Source: Dyadobacter sp. CY343 (GTDB lineage Bacteria > Bacteroidota > Bacteroidia > Cytophagales > Spirosomataceae). Taken from it: a stretch of DNA of 64,000 bases. The notes below the pieces were generated by a model, which made no database searches, was not told the DNA's origin, and saw nothing but the letters and a program-made list of their open reading frames with translations. Below, piece after piece: positions 28,279 through 36,346 of the stretch. Location: assembly GCF_021390335.1 (NCBI RefSeq), contig NZ_JAJUXK010000001.1, forward strand, positions 434,001 to 498,000. The letters run 5' to 3'. Positions within the stretch are counted from its first letter, which is position 1; each line of letters begins with the position of its first letter. The position numbers and the translations under genes were made by a program.

Positions 28279-28892
28279 CAGTTTTTATAAGCGTCAATGA
28301 TCAGGGAGGTGTAGCCGAGTTTACCGCCTTTGTTGCGGTCGTCGTGATCGGCGGATCGCCTGACCATTCCGTCTTCGGTCCGCCAGGGATTTTTGTGGAA
28401 CTGACCATTTTCGTCGAAATATTCAAGCGGTTTTACGGTAAAACCGATCTCTTCGAGGAAACCTGACATGATCTGGTAGTTGTACAAAATCTTATGATCG
28501 TCGGCGCCTTCGCCGGTCCCGCCGGGCTTGACGTAATTAATGTAGTTTTCGTCTGTATGGTAGCCGTCGGGTACTGCAACTCTCAGAAAGCCGCCGGGTT
28601 TCAAATACATATAGCAATGCTTGAAAGCCAGCTTTCCTTCTTCGGGAGTCAAATGTTCCCAAACGTGCTCGGCGAGAATGCGGTCAATGCTGTTTTCTTC
28701 AAAGTACTTAGCCCAGTCGCTCTCTTTCAGTAAGTTAAGTGTTTCAATATCAGAGTGTATCCAGCCTTTGTAAACGGAAAACATCGAGCCAACCACCATA
28801 TTGATCGGCTTGCTACGGTCGTAAGTTGTTAACTGAAACCGGCTGAACGGTTCTTTCAGAAGGCCGGCTACTATTTTTTGTTTTAAAGACAT
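28278..28892 (-). CDS. SAM-dependent methyltransferase (type 11-like)
   Basis: A short 204-aa methyltransferase-like protein. AEHVWEHLTPEEGKLAF and MYLKPGGFLRVAVPDG are the post-II and motif-III regions of type-11 SAM methyltransferases. The usual glycine-rich motif I is weak (MVVGSMFSVYKGW), so SAM binding is less certain. The C-terminal EKNPWRTEDG-like part is common to glycan-cluster paralogues. It shares one base with the downstream glycosyltransferase and has its own promoter-like element 49 bp upstream. Confidence 0.7.
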   Translation of the reverse strand: MSLKQKIVAGLLKEPFSRFQLTTYDRSKPINMVVGSMFSVYKGWIHSDIETLNLLKESDWAKYFEENSIDRILAEHVWEHLTPEEGKLAFKHCYMYLKPGGFLRVAVPDGYHTDENYINYVKPGGTGEGADDHKILYNYQIMSGFLEEIGFTVKPLEYFDENGQFHKNPWRTEDGMVRRSADHDDRNKGGKLGYTSLIIDAYKN

Positions 28893-28940
28893 TGATCAGG
28901 CTGATATGTAAATACTCCCGGGTTACAGGACGTTTTTACC

Positions 28941-28972
28941 CAAAGATAATAAACTTAGAATATCCGCTTCAA
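28941..28972 (-). promoter_or_regulatory. Promoter-like element before methyltransferase
   Basis: Minus strand TTG (28972-28970), 21-bp spacer, TATCTTTG (28948-28941): a match to TTG-N19-21-TAnnTTTG in the gap between the flippase and methyltransferase genes. It would allow the last three genes of this run to be transcribed apart from the flippase. Confidence 0.55.
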
Positions 28973-28978
28973 TCCACC

Positions 28979-30502
28979 TTATTTGTGTCTGAGCAGACTT
29001 GTTTTGAAAAACTGCCAGCCCAGATTGAAGCCGGCCGAAATATCCTCCGAAACCTTCCAGACCAGAATTCCGCCGCCAAAAATGGTGGTTACCAATACGG
29101 ATCTCAACAAAATATCGAATAGTACGGTGCTTAGAACTCTGGAGTCTGTGGGTGCTGGAATAAAATAAACGGACAAATAGGCTACTGCAGCCAAAAAAGC
29201 CACTTTTATGGTACCAACCGTAAATGGTTGAATGCCCATTTTATTTTTGATAAAAAACAGTTTCAGAAAATTGTAAGTAATCGTAGAGAATAGCGCAGCG
29301 GCGGCAGCTCCGTTATAACCGTATAGCGGGATCAGTAACTGGTTGCTTAACAGTAGCATAACCGTGAAAAATAGCATAAATACGATATCGTACCGATAGA
29401 ATTTGGAGTTGGTCAATATCTCCGTATTCAGTCCCGTGGCCATATCAAAGATCTTTGAAACGCCCACCATAAACACAACCCATTTTCCCTGCGAGTAAAT
29501 GTCAGATTTCGGGATCAGTCCGAAGATCGAATCAATATTGCACCAGATACCCAGGAACAGGAAGGTGCCGATAATAAAAAGGTTTAGGGAGGATTTCTTG
29601 TAAATATTGTCAATGTGCGCAATGTCATTTTTCGCGTAAGCTTCTGAGATAATCGGCGCGCTGATCATTACGATGCTGTTTCTGGGAATGGAAATAACCA
29701 ATGCGATCCGCGATGCAATATCAAAAATCGCGGTGTTGCTCAAACCCCCTTCAAATGCCGGAAGCAGCACTTTTTCGATATGCGGAAGTAAAGCTGCACT
29801 GGCGCCGCCCAGCAAAACCCAGAGCCCGTAACGGTACATTTCCCGGAATGCGGGATGCTTGATAAAACCGAAATCCAGCGAAGTATAGAGCCTTTTCTGG
29901 AAATATAAATAGATCAGCATTGCCGCGATCGCCAGTGCATAACTCAGTACCGTGAGCCAGACCAGCGTATCAAACGAGATGATTTTAAACCCAAAAAGAA
30001 TAACCAGCAAACTATTCAGCAAACGCAAACCGACCTCACGGATCAGCGAAGGAACTGCAATGCGCAAATTGATGCGGGAATAGGATTCCAATGCCAGTAA
30101 ATAAACCATCCCTACCGTTAGGGGAATGAAAACGTAATAGTACTTGACCAGCAAAGGAGAATGGTCGAGATATAGGTTTAAATAAAGGGGCTTAAAAAGC
30201 AGGTAGAGCGAAACAAATGCAGCGAGCCCTACCAGCGGCGTGACGATAATGAAGGTAAAAAGCTGCCTACGCGACGCATCGTCCTGAAACCGGCTATGGA
30301 ATCGCACAGCCACCGAGGGTACGCCGAGCAATGCGAAAGACATGTAAATCACCGGGAAAGTGAGCAGGGTAGAAGCATACAAACCCAGCTGCTCCTGCGT
30401 CATGAACTGGTTATAGAGGATCAGAATGTTGAAAGTTCCTATGATTACCCCGACGTAGGAAACAATAGAACTTTTTAAACCCTGACGAACAATAATCCCC
30501 AT
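28979..30502 (-). CDS. Wzx-like polysaccharide flippase (MATE/MVF superfamily)
   Basis: Integral membrane protein of 507 aa from ATG 30502 (MGIIVRQGLKSSIVSYVGVIIG). The longer frame to 30670 runs into the divergent wecB gene and is rejected. About 12-14 hydrophobic helices are visible, with the N-terminal RQGLKSSIVSYVG motif of the Wzx/PST exporters that flip undecaprenyl-linked sugar repeats across the inner membrane. It leads the minus-strand glycan genes and is divergent from wecB with a 51-bp gap, so a shared control region is likely. Confidence 0.88.
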   Translation of the reverse strand: MGIIVRQGLKSSIVSYVGVIIGTFNILILYNQFMTQEQLGLYASTLLTFPVIYMSFALLGVPSVAVRFHSRFQDDASRRQLFTFIIVTPLVGLAAFVSLYLLFKPLYLNLYLDHSPLLVKYYYVFIPLTVGMVYLLALESYSRINLRIAVPSLIREVGLRLLNSLLVILFGFKIISFDTLVWLTVLSYALAIAAMLIYLYFQKRLYTSLDFGFIKHPAFREMYRYGLWVLLGGASAALLPHIEKVLLPAFEGGLSNTAIFDIASRIALVISIPRNSIVMISAPIISEAYAKNDIAHIDNIYKKSSLNLFIIGTFLFLGIWCNIDSIFGLIPKSDIYSQGKWVVFMVGVSKIFDMATGLNTEILTNSKFYRYDIVFMLFFTVMLLLSNQLLIPLYGYNGAAAAALFSTITYNFLKLFFIKNKMGIQPFTVGTIKVAFLAAVAYLSVYFIPAPTDSRVLSTVLFDILLRSVLVTTIFGGGILVWKVSEDISAGFNLGWQFFKTSLLRHK

Positions 30503-30553
30503 TGAGTGAACTTGATTGGATTGCGAAATAAGCCAAAAAGCAGGAGATAGCCT

Positions 30554-31654
30554 ATGAAAATACTGACAGTAGCCGGTGCGCGTCCGAATTTTATAAAAAT
30601 AGCGCCATTGCACCGCGCTTTCAACGCTTGCGGGGATTTTGTCTCGCGGACAGTACATACCGGTCAACATAGCGACTTTTCAATGTCGGGCATATTTTTC
30701 CGCCAGTTGGGATTGCCTGGGCCGGATCATTTCCTCGGCATAGGAGCGGGAACACAAACAGAGCAAATTGCGAAGATTATGCTGGCTTTTGAACGAACTA
30801 TCAAGAAGGAAAAGCCGGATTTGATAGTTGTTGTCGGCGATGTGAACTCTTCTTTTGCTTGCGCTTTGGTAGCTGCTAAGCTACACATCCCGATAGCGCA
30901 CGTGGAGGCGGGTCTGCGTTGTGGTGACCGGAAGATGCCGGAGGAAATAAACAGAATATTGATCGATGCGATGGCCGATGTGCATTTTGCAACTGAGTCT
31001 GCTGCCGTGGGAAACCTGCTCAATGAGAATATCGATCTGGATCGTATTCATTTGGTAGGAAATGTCATGATCGATTCGCTGTTGTATTACATGCCTGATA
31101 TTGAAAGGATTACTTTATTGCAAACGCTTGGCATCACCCAGCCCTATCTTTTGCTCACTATGCACCGGCCGCAAAACGTAGATAGCAAGCCGGCACTTGA
31201 GAAATTGCTGGATCTGATAAATGCATTGGCTTCCACCCGTCTCGTGATTTTCCCGGTGCATCCCAGAACCCTTAATAATATCAATCATTTCAACTTACTC
31301 ACAGCATTTAACAATATTAAGAACCTGCGTTTACTGGTGCCTGCGGGCTATTTCGAGTTTGTTCATCTGACCAAAAACGCGGTATTGGTGTTAACTGATT
31401 CAGGCGGGGTTCAGGAGGAAACTACATTCTTACGCATTCCATGCATAACCCTGCGTAAGGAAACCGAGCGACCGGTGACGGTTTTGGAAGGGACGAATCA
31501 TTTAGCAGGAGATTATTCGGTAAAGAAAGTTGTGGCACTAATAGATGGTATTTTGTCAAAACCTCTAAAAGATACCCGAATTCCGTCTGGCTGGGACGGG
31601 AATACAGCTACCCGCATTACTGCTATTCTGAGAGAAAAGTACATTAATTCGTAG
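30554..31654 (+). CDS. wecB: UDP-N-acetylglucosamine 2-epimerase (non-hydrolysing)
   Basis: GT-B-fold epimerase of 366 aa that interconverts UDP-GlcNAc and UDP-ManNAc. Key blocks: VAGARPNFIKIAPLH (residues 6-20), VHTGQHSD, VVGDVNSSFACALVA, HVEAGLRCGDRKMPEEINR, MHRPQNVD and LTDSGGVQEE. All the catalytic-site elements of WecB are present. The product would feed the TviB-like dehydrogenase 4 kb away or direct ManNAc incorporation. It diverges from the flippase gene and is followed after 34 bp by a methyltransferase-like gene. Confidence 0.92.
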   Translation: MKILTVAGARPNFIKIAPLHRAFNACGDFVSRTVHTGQHSDFSMSGIFFRQLGLPGPDHFLGIGAGTQTEQIAKIMLAFERTIKKEKPDLIVVVGDVNSSFACALVAAKLHIPIAHVEAGLRCGDRKMPEEINRILIDAMADVHFATESAAVGNLLNENIDLDRIHLVGNVMIDSLLYYMPDIERITLLQTLGITQPYLLLTMHRPQNVDSKPALEKLLDLINALASTRLVIFPVHPRTLNNINHFNLLTAFNNIKNLRLLVPAGYFEFVHLTKNAVLVLTDSGGVQEETTFLRIPCITLRKETERPVTVLEGTNHLAGDYSVKKVVALIDGILSKPLKDTRIPSGWDGNTATRITAILREKYINS

Positions 31655-31688
31655 GTTTGTAGCCGACAATATCCGAGCAGCAATATCA

Positions 31689-32333
31689 ATGTTGAAACAA
31701 ATTAAAAATAGTGCGTGGGGTTTGCTTAATAAAATGGGCCTGGGCGGCAGCGTTCAACTTTTCATGGGCGGGGCTTTGAAACAATATGGCTGGTTTAAAA
31801 GCTATCATACCAAACAGTCTGTCGATGCCAGCGGAAACCCGCTTCCGTGGTATACTTATCCCTTCATACTTTTTCTGAAACCGCGTTTAAAGCCTGAGTT
31901 TACCGTTTTTGAATATGGTTCGGGGAATTCTACAATCTGGTATGCCGGGCAGGTTCGGTACATTACTGCGGTGGAACATGAAGCCGGCTGGGTCAAACTG
32001 ATTGCTCCAAAGCTGCCTGCTAATACTACCCTGCTCGAAAAACCGCTCGGGGACAGTTATATAAAAGCGGTACAGTCAACCGGTGATCTGTACCAAATCA
32101 TAATCGTCGATGGCCGGAACAGGGTTAAATGCGCCATTTTTGCCTCTGATTTCCTTACTGATGATGGCGTGATCATTCTTGATAACTCTGAAAGAACCTG
32201 GTACACACCTGCCAAAGAATACCTCGCGACCAAAGGTTTCAGGCGGCTGGATTTTATCGGAATGACGCCGATTGTAGGTATTGAAACGTGTACGAGCGTT
32301 TTTTACAGGGACGGAAATTGTCTTGGTATATAG
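31689..32333 (+). CDS. Methyltransferase-like glycan-locus protein
   Basis: A 214-aa soluble protein with a Rossmann-like SAM fold: TVFEYGSGNSTIWYAGQ (motif I, glycine loop), ITAVEHEAGW (motif II) and YQIIIVDGRNRVKCAIFASDFLTDDGVIILDN (motif IV and beyond). This is the class I / methyltransferase-24-like pattern. The target is unknown. It lies just after wecB in the same direction and ends 1 bp before the convergent GNAT-like gene. Confidence 0.7.
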   Translation: MLKQIKNSAWGLLNKMGLGGSVQLFMGGALKQYGWFKSYHTKQSVDASGNPLPWYTYPFILFLKPRLKPEFTVFEYGSGNSTIWYAGQVRYITAVEHEAGWVKLIAPKLPANTTLLEKPLGDSYIKAVQSTGDLYQIIIVDGRNRVKCAIFASDFLTDDGVIILDNSERTWYTPAKEYLATKGFRRLDFIGMTPIVGIETCTSVFYRDGNCLGI

Positions 32334-32334
32334 C

Positions 32335-33330
32335 TTAGAAGGCCAAATGGTAGGTGACTTTCTCACAAGTTTCAGCCCCCAGGTTGCGTTTGAACCGGCT
32401 CAGTGATTCCTTATGGGCTCCTAAATGATCCAGAGAAGTCCCGAGGTCTAATATTTCAAAACCATTCCGCTGACCATATTCATAGATTTTTTGAGTCAGG
32501 AAAACGATCGGGCTGAATGCGGCGAAATCCGGCCGGTAGGAAGAGAGGAATGTATACAATATCTTTTCATTAACGCGCACTACGATAACCAGCGCAATGA
32601 TTTCGTTGTTTTTTGTTGCTGTGAAGGTCAGAAAGTCGTTGGGGAATTGAGTTAGCAACACTTGCAGCTCATTTTCCGAAATAGAAATGTAGTAACCTTT
32701 TGTTGTTCTGCATTGAAGCAAAAAGTCATAGCATTGTTTAGCTGTCGGCTGATTTGTCAAACCCGCCTCAAAGCCAGCATTTAAACACTTTTTGAGTCTT
32801 CGCTTTTCCGACAAATGTATGCCGCTTAGAAAATCGGAGGGCGTGATAGGAATATGTTGATTTGAAATGGTACATAATTCGCAATTGTCAGTATTATTGT
32901 ATACGTCATGTAGTACCGTGTGTATGCCGGGGTCGTAGCAAGTAGGAGCGGTTTTGATGGTAAGCTTCTTCCCCGATTGAGTTTTAATCCACATCTTTAT
33001 AGTATTCAGGAAGAAGGACAGATCGGTATTTGCACAACATTTATACAACTGTATTCCGCCAAACGGAGACCTGGGAGGGGATACCCAGTTGACACCATCC
33101 GGTGACGAACAGTGAAATTCTGCTACAACGTCCGGAGAGTCGTTTTGAAGCAAAAAACAGGAGAAAATGGGCTGATCGGTTTGCGTAACAAGGTGTTCGG
33201 GCGTGTAATAAAGATAGCGGCCCGGCCGGTAGTCAGCTGCTTCTGGAAAGTGCTTGTCGAATATCAGGACAGTATTTCGACCATCGTCCAAAGAAAATAC
33301 GGTGCTTTTCCGTAAATCGCGTATAAACAA
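32335..33330 (-). CDS. FemAB/GNAT-like acyl- or aminoacyl-transferase
   Basis: A 331-aa protein with two GNAT-like halves. The second half shows FLTFTATKNNEIIALVIVVRVNEKILYTFLSSYRPDF and the typical ending GFEILDLGTSLDHLGAHKESLSRFKRNLGAE, as in the FemAB/BioF2-like peptidoglycan-bridge and exopolysaccharide-associated transferases. Such proteins move an acyl or aminoacyl group to an amino sugar. It closes the glycan locus. The lysine at the N-terminus of the region RLKKCL and several cysteines stand out. Substrate unknown; no export signal. Confidence 0.75.
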   Translation of the reverse strand: MFIRDLRKSTVFSLDDGRNTVLIFDKHFPEAADYRPGRYLYYTPEHLVTQTDQPIFSCFLLQNDSPDVVAEFHCSSPDGVNWVSPPRSPFGGIQLYKCCANTDLSFFLNTIKMWIKTQSGKKLTIKTAPTCYDPGIHTVLHDVYNNTDNCELCTISNQHIPITPSDFLSGIHLSEKRRLKKCLNAGFEAGLTNQPTAKQCYDFLLQCRTTKGYYISISENELQVLLTQFPNDFLTFTATKNNEIIALVIVVRVNEKILYTFLSSYRPDFAAFSPIVFLTQKIYEYGQRNGFEILDLGTSLDHLGAHKESLSRFKRNLGAETCEKVTYHLAF

Positions 33331-33405
33331 GTGTGTGTAATTGTAATTGTGAATATAATGGTATACTAATTTGATATTTTTTATGTTTAATACAATGCAG
33401 ATTGC

Positions 33406-33413
33406 TATTTTTG
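33406..33413 (+). promoter_or_regulatory. -7 box TATTTTTG before LuxR regulator
   Basis: TATTTTTG fits TAnnTTTG 146 bp before the response regulator start. No TTG/TTTG at the usual spacing upstream. The gap 33331-33559 otherwise contains AT-rich sequence and no obvious hairpin. Confidence 0.25.
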
Positions 33414-33559
33414 TTAATTATTCAAACAGTCCGGATTGAGAGGTTGAGAATAGCACTGGTTGGTAATCAACTCTTTGAGCCCCGCGAGCGACCGCGCAAA
33501 GATGAAAGCTTAACATTAATTTAACCAGATTTTTACATTTTATTGGCCCCAGCCCATTC

Positions 33560-34180
33560 ATGAAACACATACTTATTGCCGAAGATCATGCAGTAGTGAG
33601 AATCGGTACGAAGCACCTCCTCAAATCCCTTATTCCGGATTCCACAATTTCGGATGTTGATGATTTTGATAAAATCTTGCAGGAGATCGAAGTGAAGTCT
33701 TACGATCTGCTGATACTGGATATTAATATTCCGGGCGGAAATACAACCAAAATGGTTGAAACAATCCGCCAGAAATCTCCGGGAACCAGGATATTGATGT
33801 TTTCAAGTTACGACGAGCAACTCTACGGACTCATGTACCTGCAAGCAGGTGCCGACGGTTATCTGTCCAAAGACGCTCCCGAAGAAGAATTCAAAACAGC
33901 AGTAATGAGCGTTTTGAACAATAAAAAATATATGAGCGAGGATATGCAGCAAATGAATATCAATCGCCTGATCAATCCAAAAGAATACCTGCCGGATCCC
34001 ATCGTCAGCCTGTCGCCACGCGAAACGGATGTGATGAACTTGCTGAAAGAAGGGTTAGGTACTGCCAAAATCGCCGAAAAACTGAATTTGCAGCTTTCGA
34101 CTGTGAGTACCTACAAAGCGCGGATTTTTGAAAAGCTTGGTGTAAAGAACATTGTTGAGCTGATCACGAAGATCAAATAA
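33560..34180 (+). CDS. NarL/FixJ-type LuxR response regulator
   Basis: Two-domain response regulator of 206 aa. The receiver has acidic residues E8, D9, phosphoacceptor D54 (LLILDINIP), and K104 (GYLSKDAPEEE). The C-terminal LuxR helix-turn-helix is LSPRETDVMNLLKEGLGT followed by KIAEKLNLQLSTVSTYKARIF. No histidine kinase gene is adjacent, so it is an orphan in this window. It has its own terminator right after the stop codon, so it is a monocistronic unit. Confidence 0.92.
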   Translation: MKHILIAEDHAVVRIGTKHLLKSLIPDSTISDVDDFDKILQEIEVKSYDLLILDINIPGGNTTKMVETIRQKSPGTRILMFSSYDEQLYGLMYLQAGADGYLSKDAPEEEFKTAVMSVLNNKKYMSEDMQQMNINRLINPKEYLPDPIVSLSPRETDVMNLLKEGLGTAKIAEKLNLQLSTVSTYKARIFEKLGVKNIVELITKIK

Positions 34181-34195
34181 CGAATTAGCATGATC

Positions 34196-34230
34196 AAAAA
34201 AGCTCCTGGATATACTTCGGGAGCTTTTTT
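34196..34230 (+). terminator. Intrinsic terminator after LuxR regulator
   Basis: AAAAAAGCTCC (34196-34206) pairs with GGAGCTTTTTT (34220-34230), an 11-bp stem ending in six T. It sits 16 bp after the response regulator stop. Confidence 0.88.
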
Positions 34231-34277
34231 AGTTTATAGTAGGCCGGAATGCAAGCCGGAAATCGCTTTTTTTAAAT

Positions 34278-34808
34278 ATGAGAAAATTAGAAGTAGACGA
34301 AATGAACCGCCTCAGTGTCGAGGAATTCAAGGAATCGGAAAAATTTCCTTTTGTAATTGTACTGGATAATATCAGAAGTCTTAATAATGTAGGTTCATTT
34401 TTCCGGACCGCGGATGCATTCCGGGCCGGAAAAATTTATTTGTGCGGTTACACCCCGCAGCCGCCCCACCGCGAAATTACAAGAAGCGCACTCGGCGCGG
34501 AGCTGGCTGTGAGCTGGGAGAAAGTTGAAGATATCTCAGACCTGATGATCCGATTAAAAAGTGACGGATACCAGATATGGTGCGTGGAGCAAGCTGAGGG
34601 AAGTGTCTTATTGCAGCATTTCAAAACCGAGCGTGGCAAACCCTGCGCCTTTGTATTCGGAAATGAAGTAGAAGGAGTTGCCGACCAGGTGATCGCTGCG
34701 AGTGACGGTTGTGTGGAGATACCGCAATTCGGGACGAAGCATTCATTTAATGTTTCCGTTTCGGCAGGAATCGTACTTTGGGAGTTTTTGCGGGAAAATA
34801 TAACATAA
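34278..34808 (+). CDS. SpoU/TrmH-family RNA 2'-O-methyltransferase
   Basis: SPOUT-fold rRNA/tRNA ribose methyltransferase of 176 aa. The three motifs are FVIVLDNIRSLNNVGSFFRTADAF (motif 1, with the conserved N and R), AFVFGNEVEGVADQVI (motif 2), and IPQFGTKHSFNVSVSAGIVLWEF (motif 3, knot). It is short, with no N-terminal RNA-binding domain, like TrmL and other single-domain members; the modified nucleotide cannot be told. Stand-alone gene. Confidence 0.9.
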   Translation: MRKLEVDEMNRLSVEEFKESEKFPFVIVLDNIRSLNNVGSFFRTADAFRAGKIYLCGYTPQPPHREITRSALGAELAVSWEKVEDISDLMIRLKSDGYQIWCVEQAEGSVLLQHFKTERGKPCAFVFGNEVEGVADQVIAASDGCVEIPQFGTKHSFNVSVSAGIVLWEFLRENIT

Positions 34809-34896
34809 ATATAACACTGGAAATTTGGTCTTTACCAATTAATAAACGGTAATTGCAGGTTACAGCATTGATCCTTTGTACTAAGAAAATAACCTT

Positions 34897-35331
34897 ATGA
34901 AATCCGCTACAAAAAAGTTATCCAGCGAAATTGCCGAAACGATCACAGGTAAAATTGAGGCCGTTTCAGCCGGTTCAAAAAAAATAAAGAAGTCGATTGA
35001 AAAAGCGGCTGCGAAGCTTGCTAAGAAGGTCGCTAAGTTCGAAAAGGAAACTTTGAAGAAGAAAGAGAAAGACACAAAGAATGCTGAAAAGAAGATAAAG
35101 GGAAAAGGAAAAGACAAGAAAGACGGCAAAAAAGGTAAAGCTGAAAAAACTGAAAAGATCGCGGCGCTCGTTGCAGCTGCATCTTCCAAAGCACCGGTAG
35201 CAGCTCCTGCGAAGCCGGTTGTTAACAAAGCAGTTGCCTCAAAATCTGTCGCTCCAAAAACCAGAGTTTCGAAACCAGCGGTTCCTAAACTGGCACCAAT
35301 CACGCCGGAACCAGTTTCCTCTGAACAATAG
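34897..35331 (+). CDS. Lys/Ala-rich basic protein (histone H1-like)
   Basis: A 144-aa low-complexity protein of two parts: residues 1-95 are Lys-rich and coiled-coil-like (KKSIEKAAAKLAKKVAKFEK, KGKGKDKKDGKKGKAEK), and the tail is Ala/Pro/Lys/Val (SKAPVAAPAKPVV repeats). It resembles the histone H1-like nucleoid proteins of bacteria in composition only, which may be convergent. Function is not known; binding of DNA, RNA or anionic polymers is a guess. A full-length antisense reading frame exists but is a compositional shadow. It is followed by a strong terminator. Confidence 0.7.
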   Translation: MKSATKKLSSEIAETITGKIEAVSAGSKKIKKSIEKAAAKLAKKVAKFEKETLKKKEKDTKNAEKKIKGKGKDKKDGKKGKAEKTEKIAALVAAASSKAPVAAPAKPVVNKAVASKSVAPKTRVSKPAVPKLAPITPEPVSSEQ

Positions 35332-35339
35332 TCAATCGA

Positions 35340-35369
35340 AATAAAGCCAGCCCGCAAGCTGGCTTTATT
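35340..35369. terminator. Bidirectional intrinsic terminator
   Basis: AATAAAGCCAGC (35340-35351), loop CCGCAA, GCTGGCTTTATT (35358-35369): a perfect 12-bp stem between the convergent Lys-rich and pgeF genes, with T-rich sequence on the plus side. Confidence 0.88.
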
Positions 35370-35372
35370 GTT

Positions 35373-36149
35373 TTACACCTTCGGGAAATAGCCGATCGTT
35401 GCCAGCAGGCGGCCGGTTATGCCATTTTCCAGCCGGTAGGAAAAGTAGTCTTCATTGTGCAGTACCGTGGAATAACGAGATATCTCTATATTTTCCTGCA
35501 ATAGCCCGGCTGCGAGAAGTTGCTCCCGGTTAGCGTTTTTTAAATCCACAAAAAACTTTCCTTTATTCTCATCCCAGCGCTTGAATGCACTGGTGAAATG
35601 CTGCGCCACATCTTCACCTACCTCAAAAGAACATTCATCAATACAGGTACCGACGTACGCGAAACAGTTTTTCGGGTCAGTGCCGAAGGAGCTTTGCATA
35701 GCCGCGATCGTTTTACTCACAATTCCACTCACAGTTCCGCGCCAGCCCGCGTGAATGGCCGCCGAAGCCTTATTGACAGCATCAAACACGAGAATAGGCG
35801 TACAATCAGCGACCGTTACAGCCAATTGAATACCCGGAACATTTGTTATCAATGCGTCAAAACCTTCAAATCTGTCGGGTGCTTTTACATTGATAATCTC
35901 ATTTCCATGCACCTGGTGGGATTTGGCGACCTGCTCAAATGGCACGCCTAGCGCCGCGAAGAACAGGTGGTTATTAGCCAGAATATGCGCATGCGAATCT
36001 TGCGAGCCGCCCAGATTAAGCGAGTTGAATGGAGCCGGACTTACCCCGCCGTGCCGCGTACTTTCGGCAGCTATCACGTGTTCCAAACCTGCAAATATCG
36101 ACGGTTTGCGAAACAGTGGTTTTTGATTTGTTGTGCTGAAATCGGTCAT
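35373..36149 (-). CDS. pgeF: Peptidoglycan editing factor PgeF (YfiH-type laccase domain)
   Basis: A 258-aa protein of the YfiH/DUF152 multicopper-polyphenol-oxidase-like family. The metal-site blocks are SHQVHGNEI (H), TVADCTPILV (C) and AAIHAGWRGTVSGIV (H). In E. coli PgeF hydrolyses misincorporated amino acids in cell-wall precursors (L-Ser for L-Ala), while relatives act as purine nucleosidases or oxidases. Its gene is convergent with the Lys-rich protein gene and has a -7-like box TACTTTTG just upstream. Confidence 0.9.
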   Translation of the reverse strand: MTDFSTTNQKPLFRKPSIFAGLEHVIAAESTRHGGVSPAPFNSLNLGGSQDSHAHILANNHLFFAALGVPFEQVAKSHQVHGNEIINVKAPDRFEGFDALITNVPGIQLAVTVADCTPILVFDAVNKASAAIHAGWRGTVSGIVSKTIAAMQSSFGTDPKNCFAYVGTCIDECSFEVGEDVAQHFTSAFKRWDENKGKFFVDLKNANREQLLAAGLLQENIEISRYSTVLHNEDYFSYRLENGITGRLLATIGYFPKV

Positions 36150-36170
36150 TTCTTAATTCGTGTATTTTTT

Positions 36171-36178
36171 CAAAAGTA
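36171..36178 (-). promoter_or_regulatory. -7 box TACTTTTG before pgeF
   Basis: On the minus strand TACTTTTG fits TAnnTTTG 22 bp before the ATG at 36149. A convincing -33 TTG is not seen. Confidence 0.35.
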
Positions 36179-36346
36179 GGCTAATAAGCTTTGGAGCGGA
36201 AAAGCTGCTGAATTTATTTTACGCAGCAGTGGTTTGAAGATTGGGCCGGAGGATCGTGGGCCGGTAATTGCCGCAAGTAAGCGGACAGCCCGATATTTGT
36301 AATAAATGAATAAATTTGCCCCGGGCGAACAGCTTAAAATCAATGC

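Noticed and set aside
28979..30670. Longer flippase reading frame
   Set aside because: The first 56 codons overlap the divergent wecB gene and lack a membrane-protein start; ATG 30502 gives the family N-terminus.
34881..35357. Minus-strand frame opposite the Lys-rich protein
   Set aside because: Low-complexity Phe/Ser/Ala mirror of the Lys/Ala gene; the plus frame ends just before its terminator.
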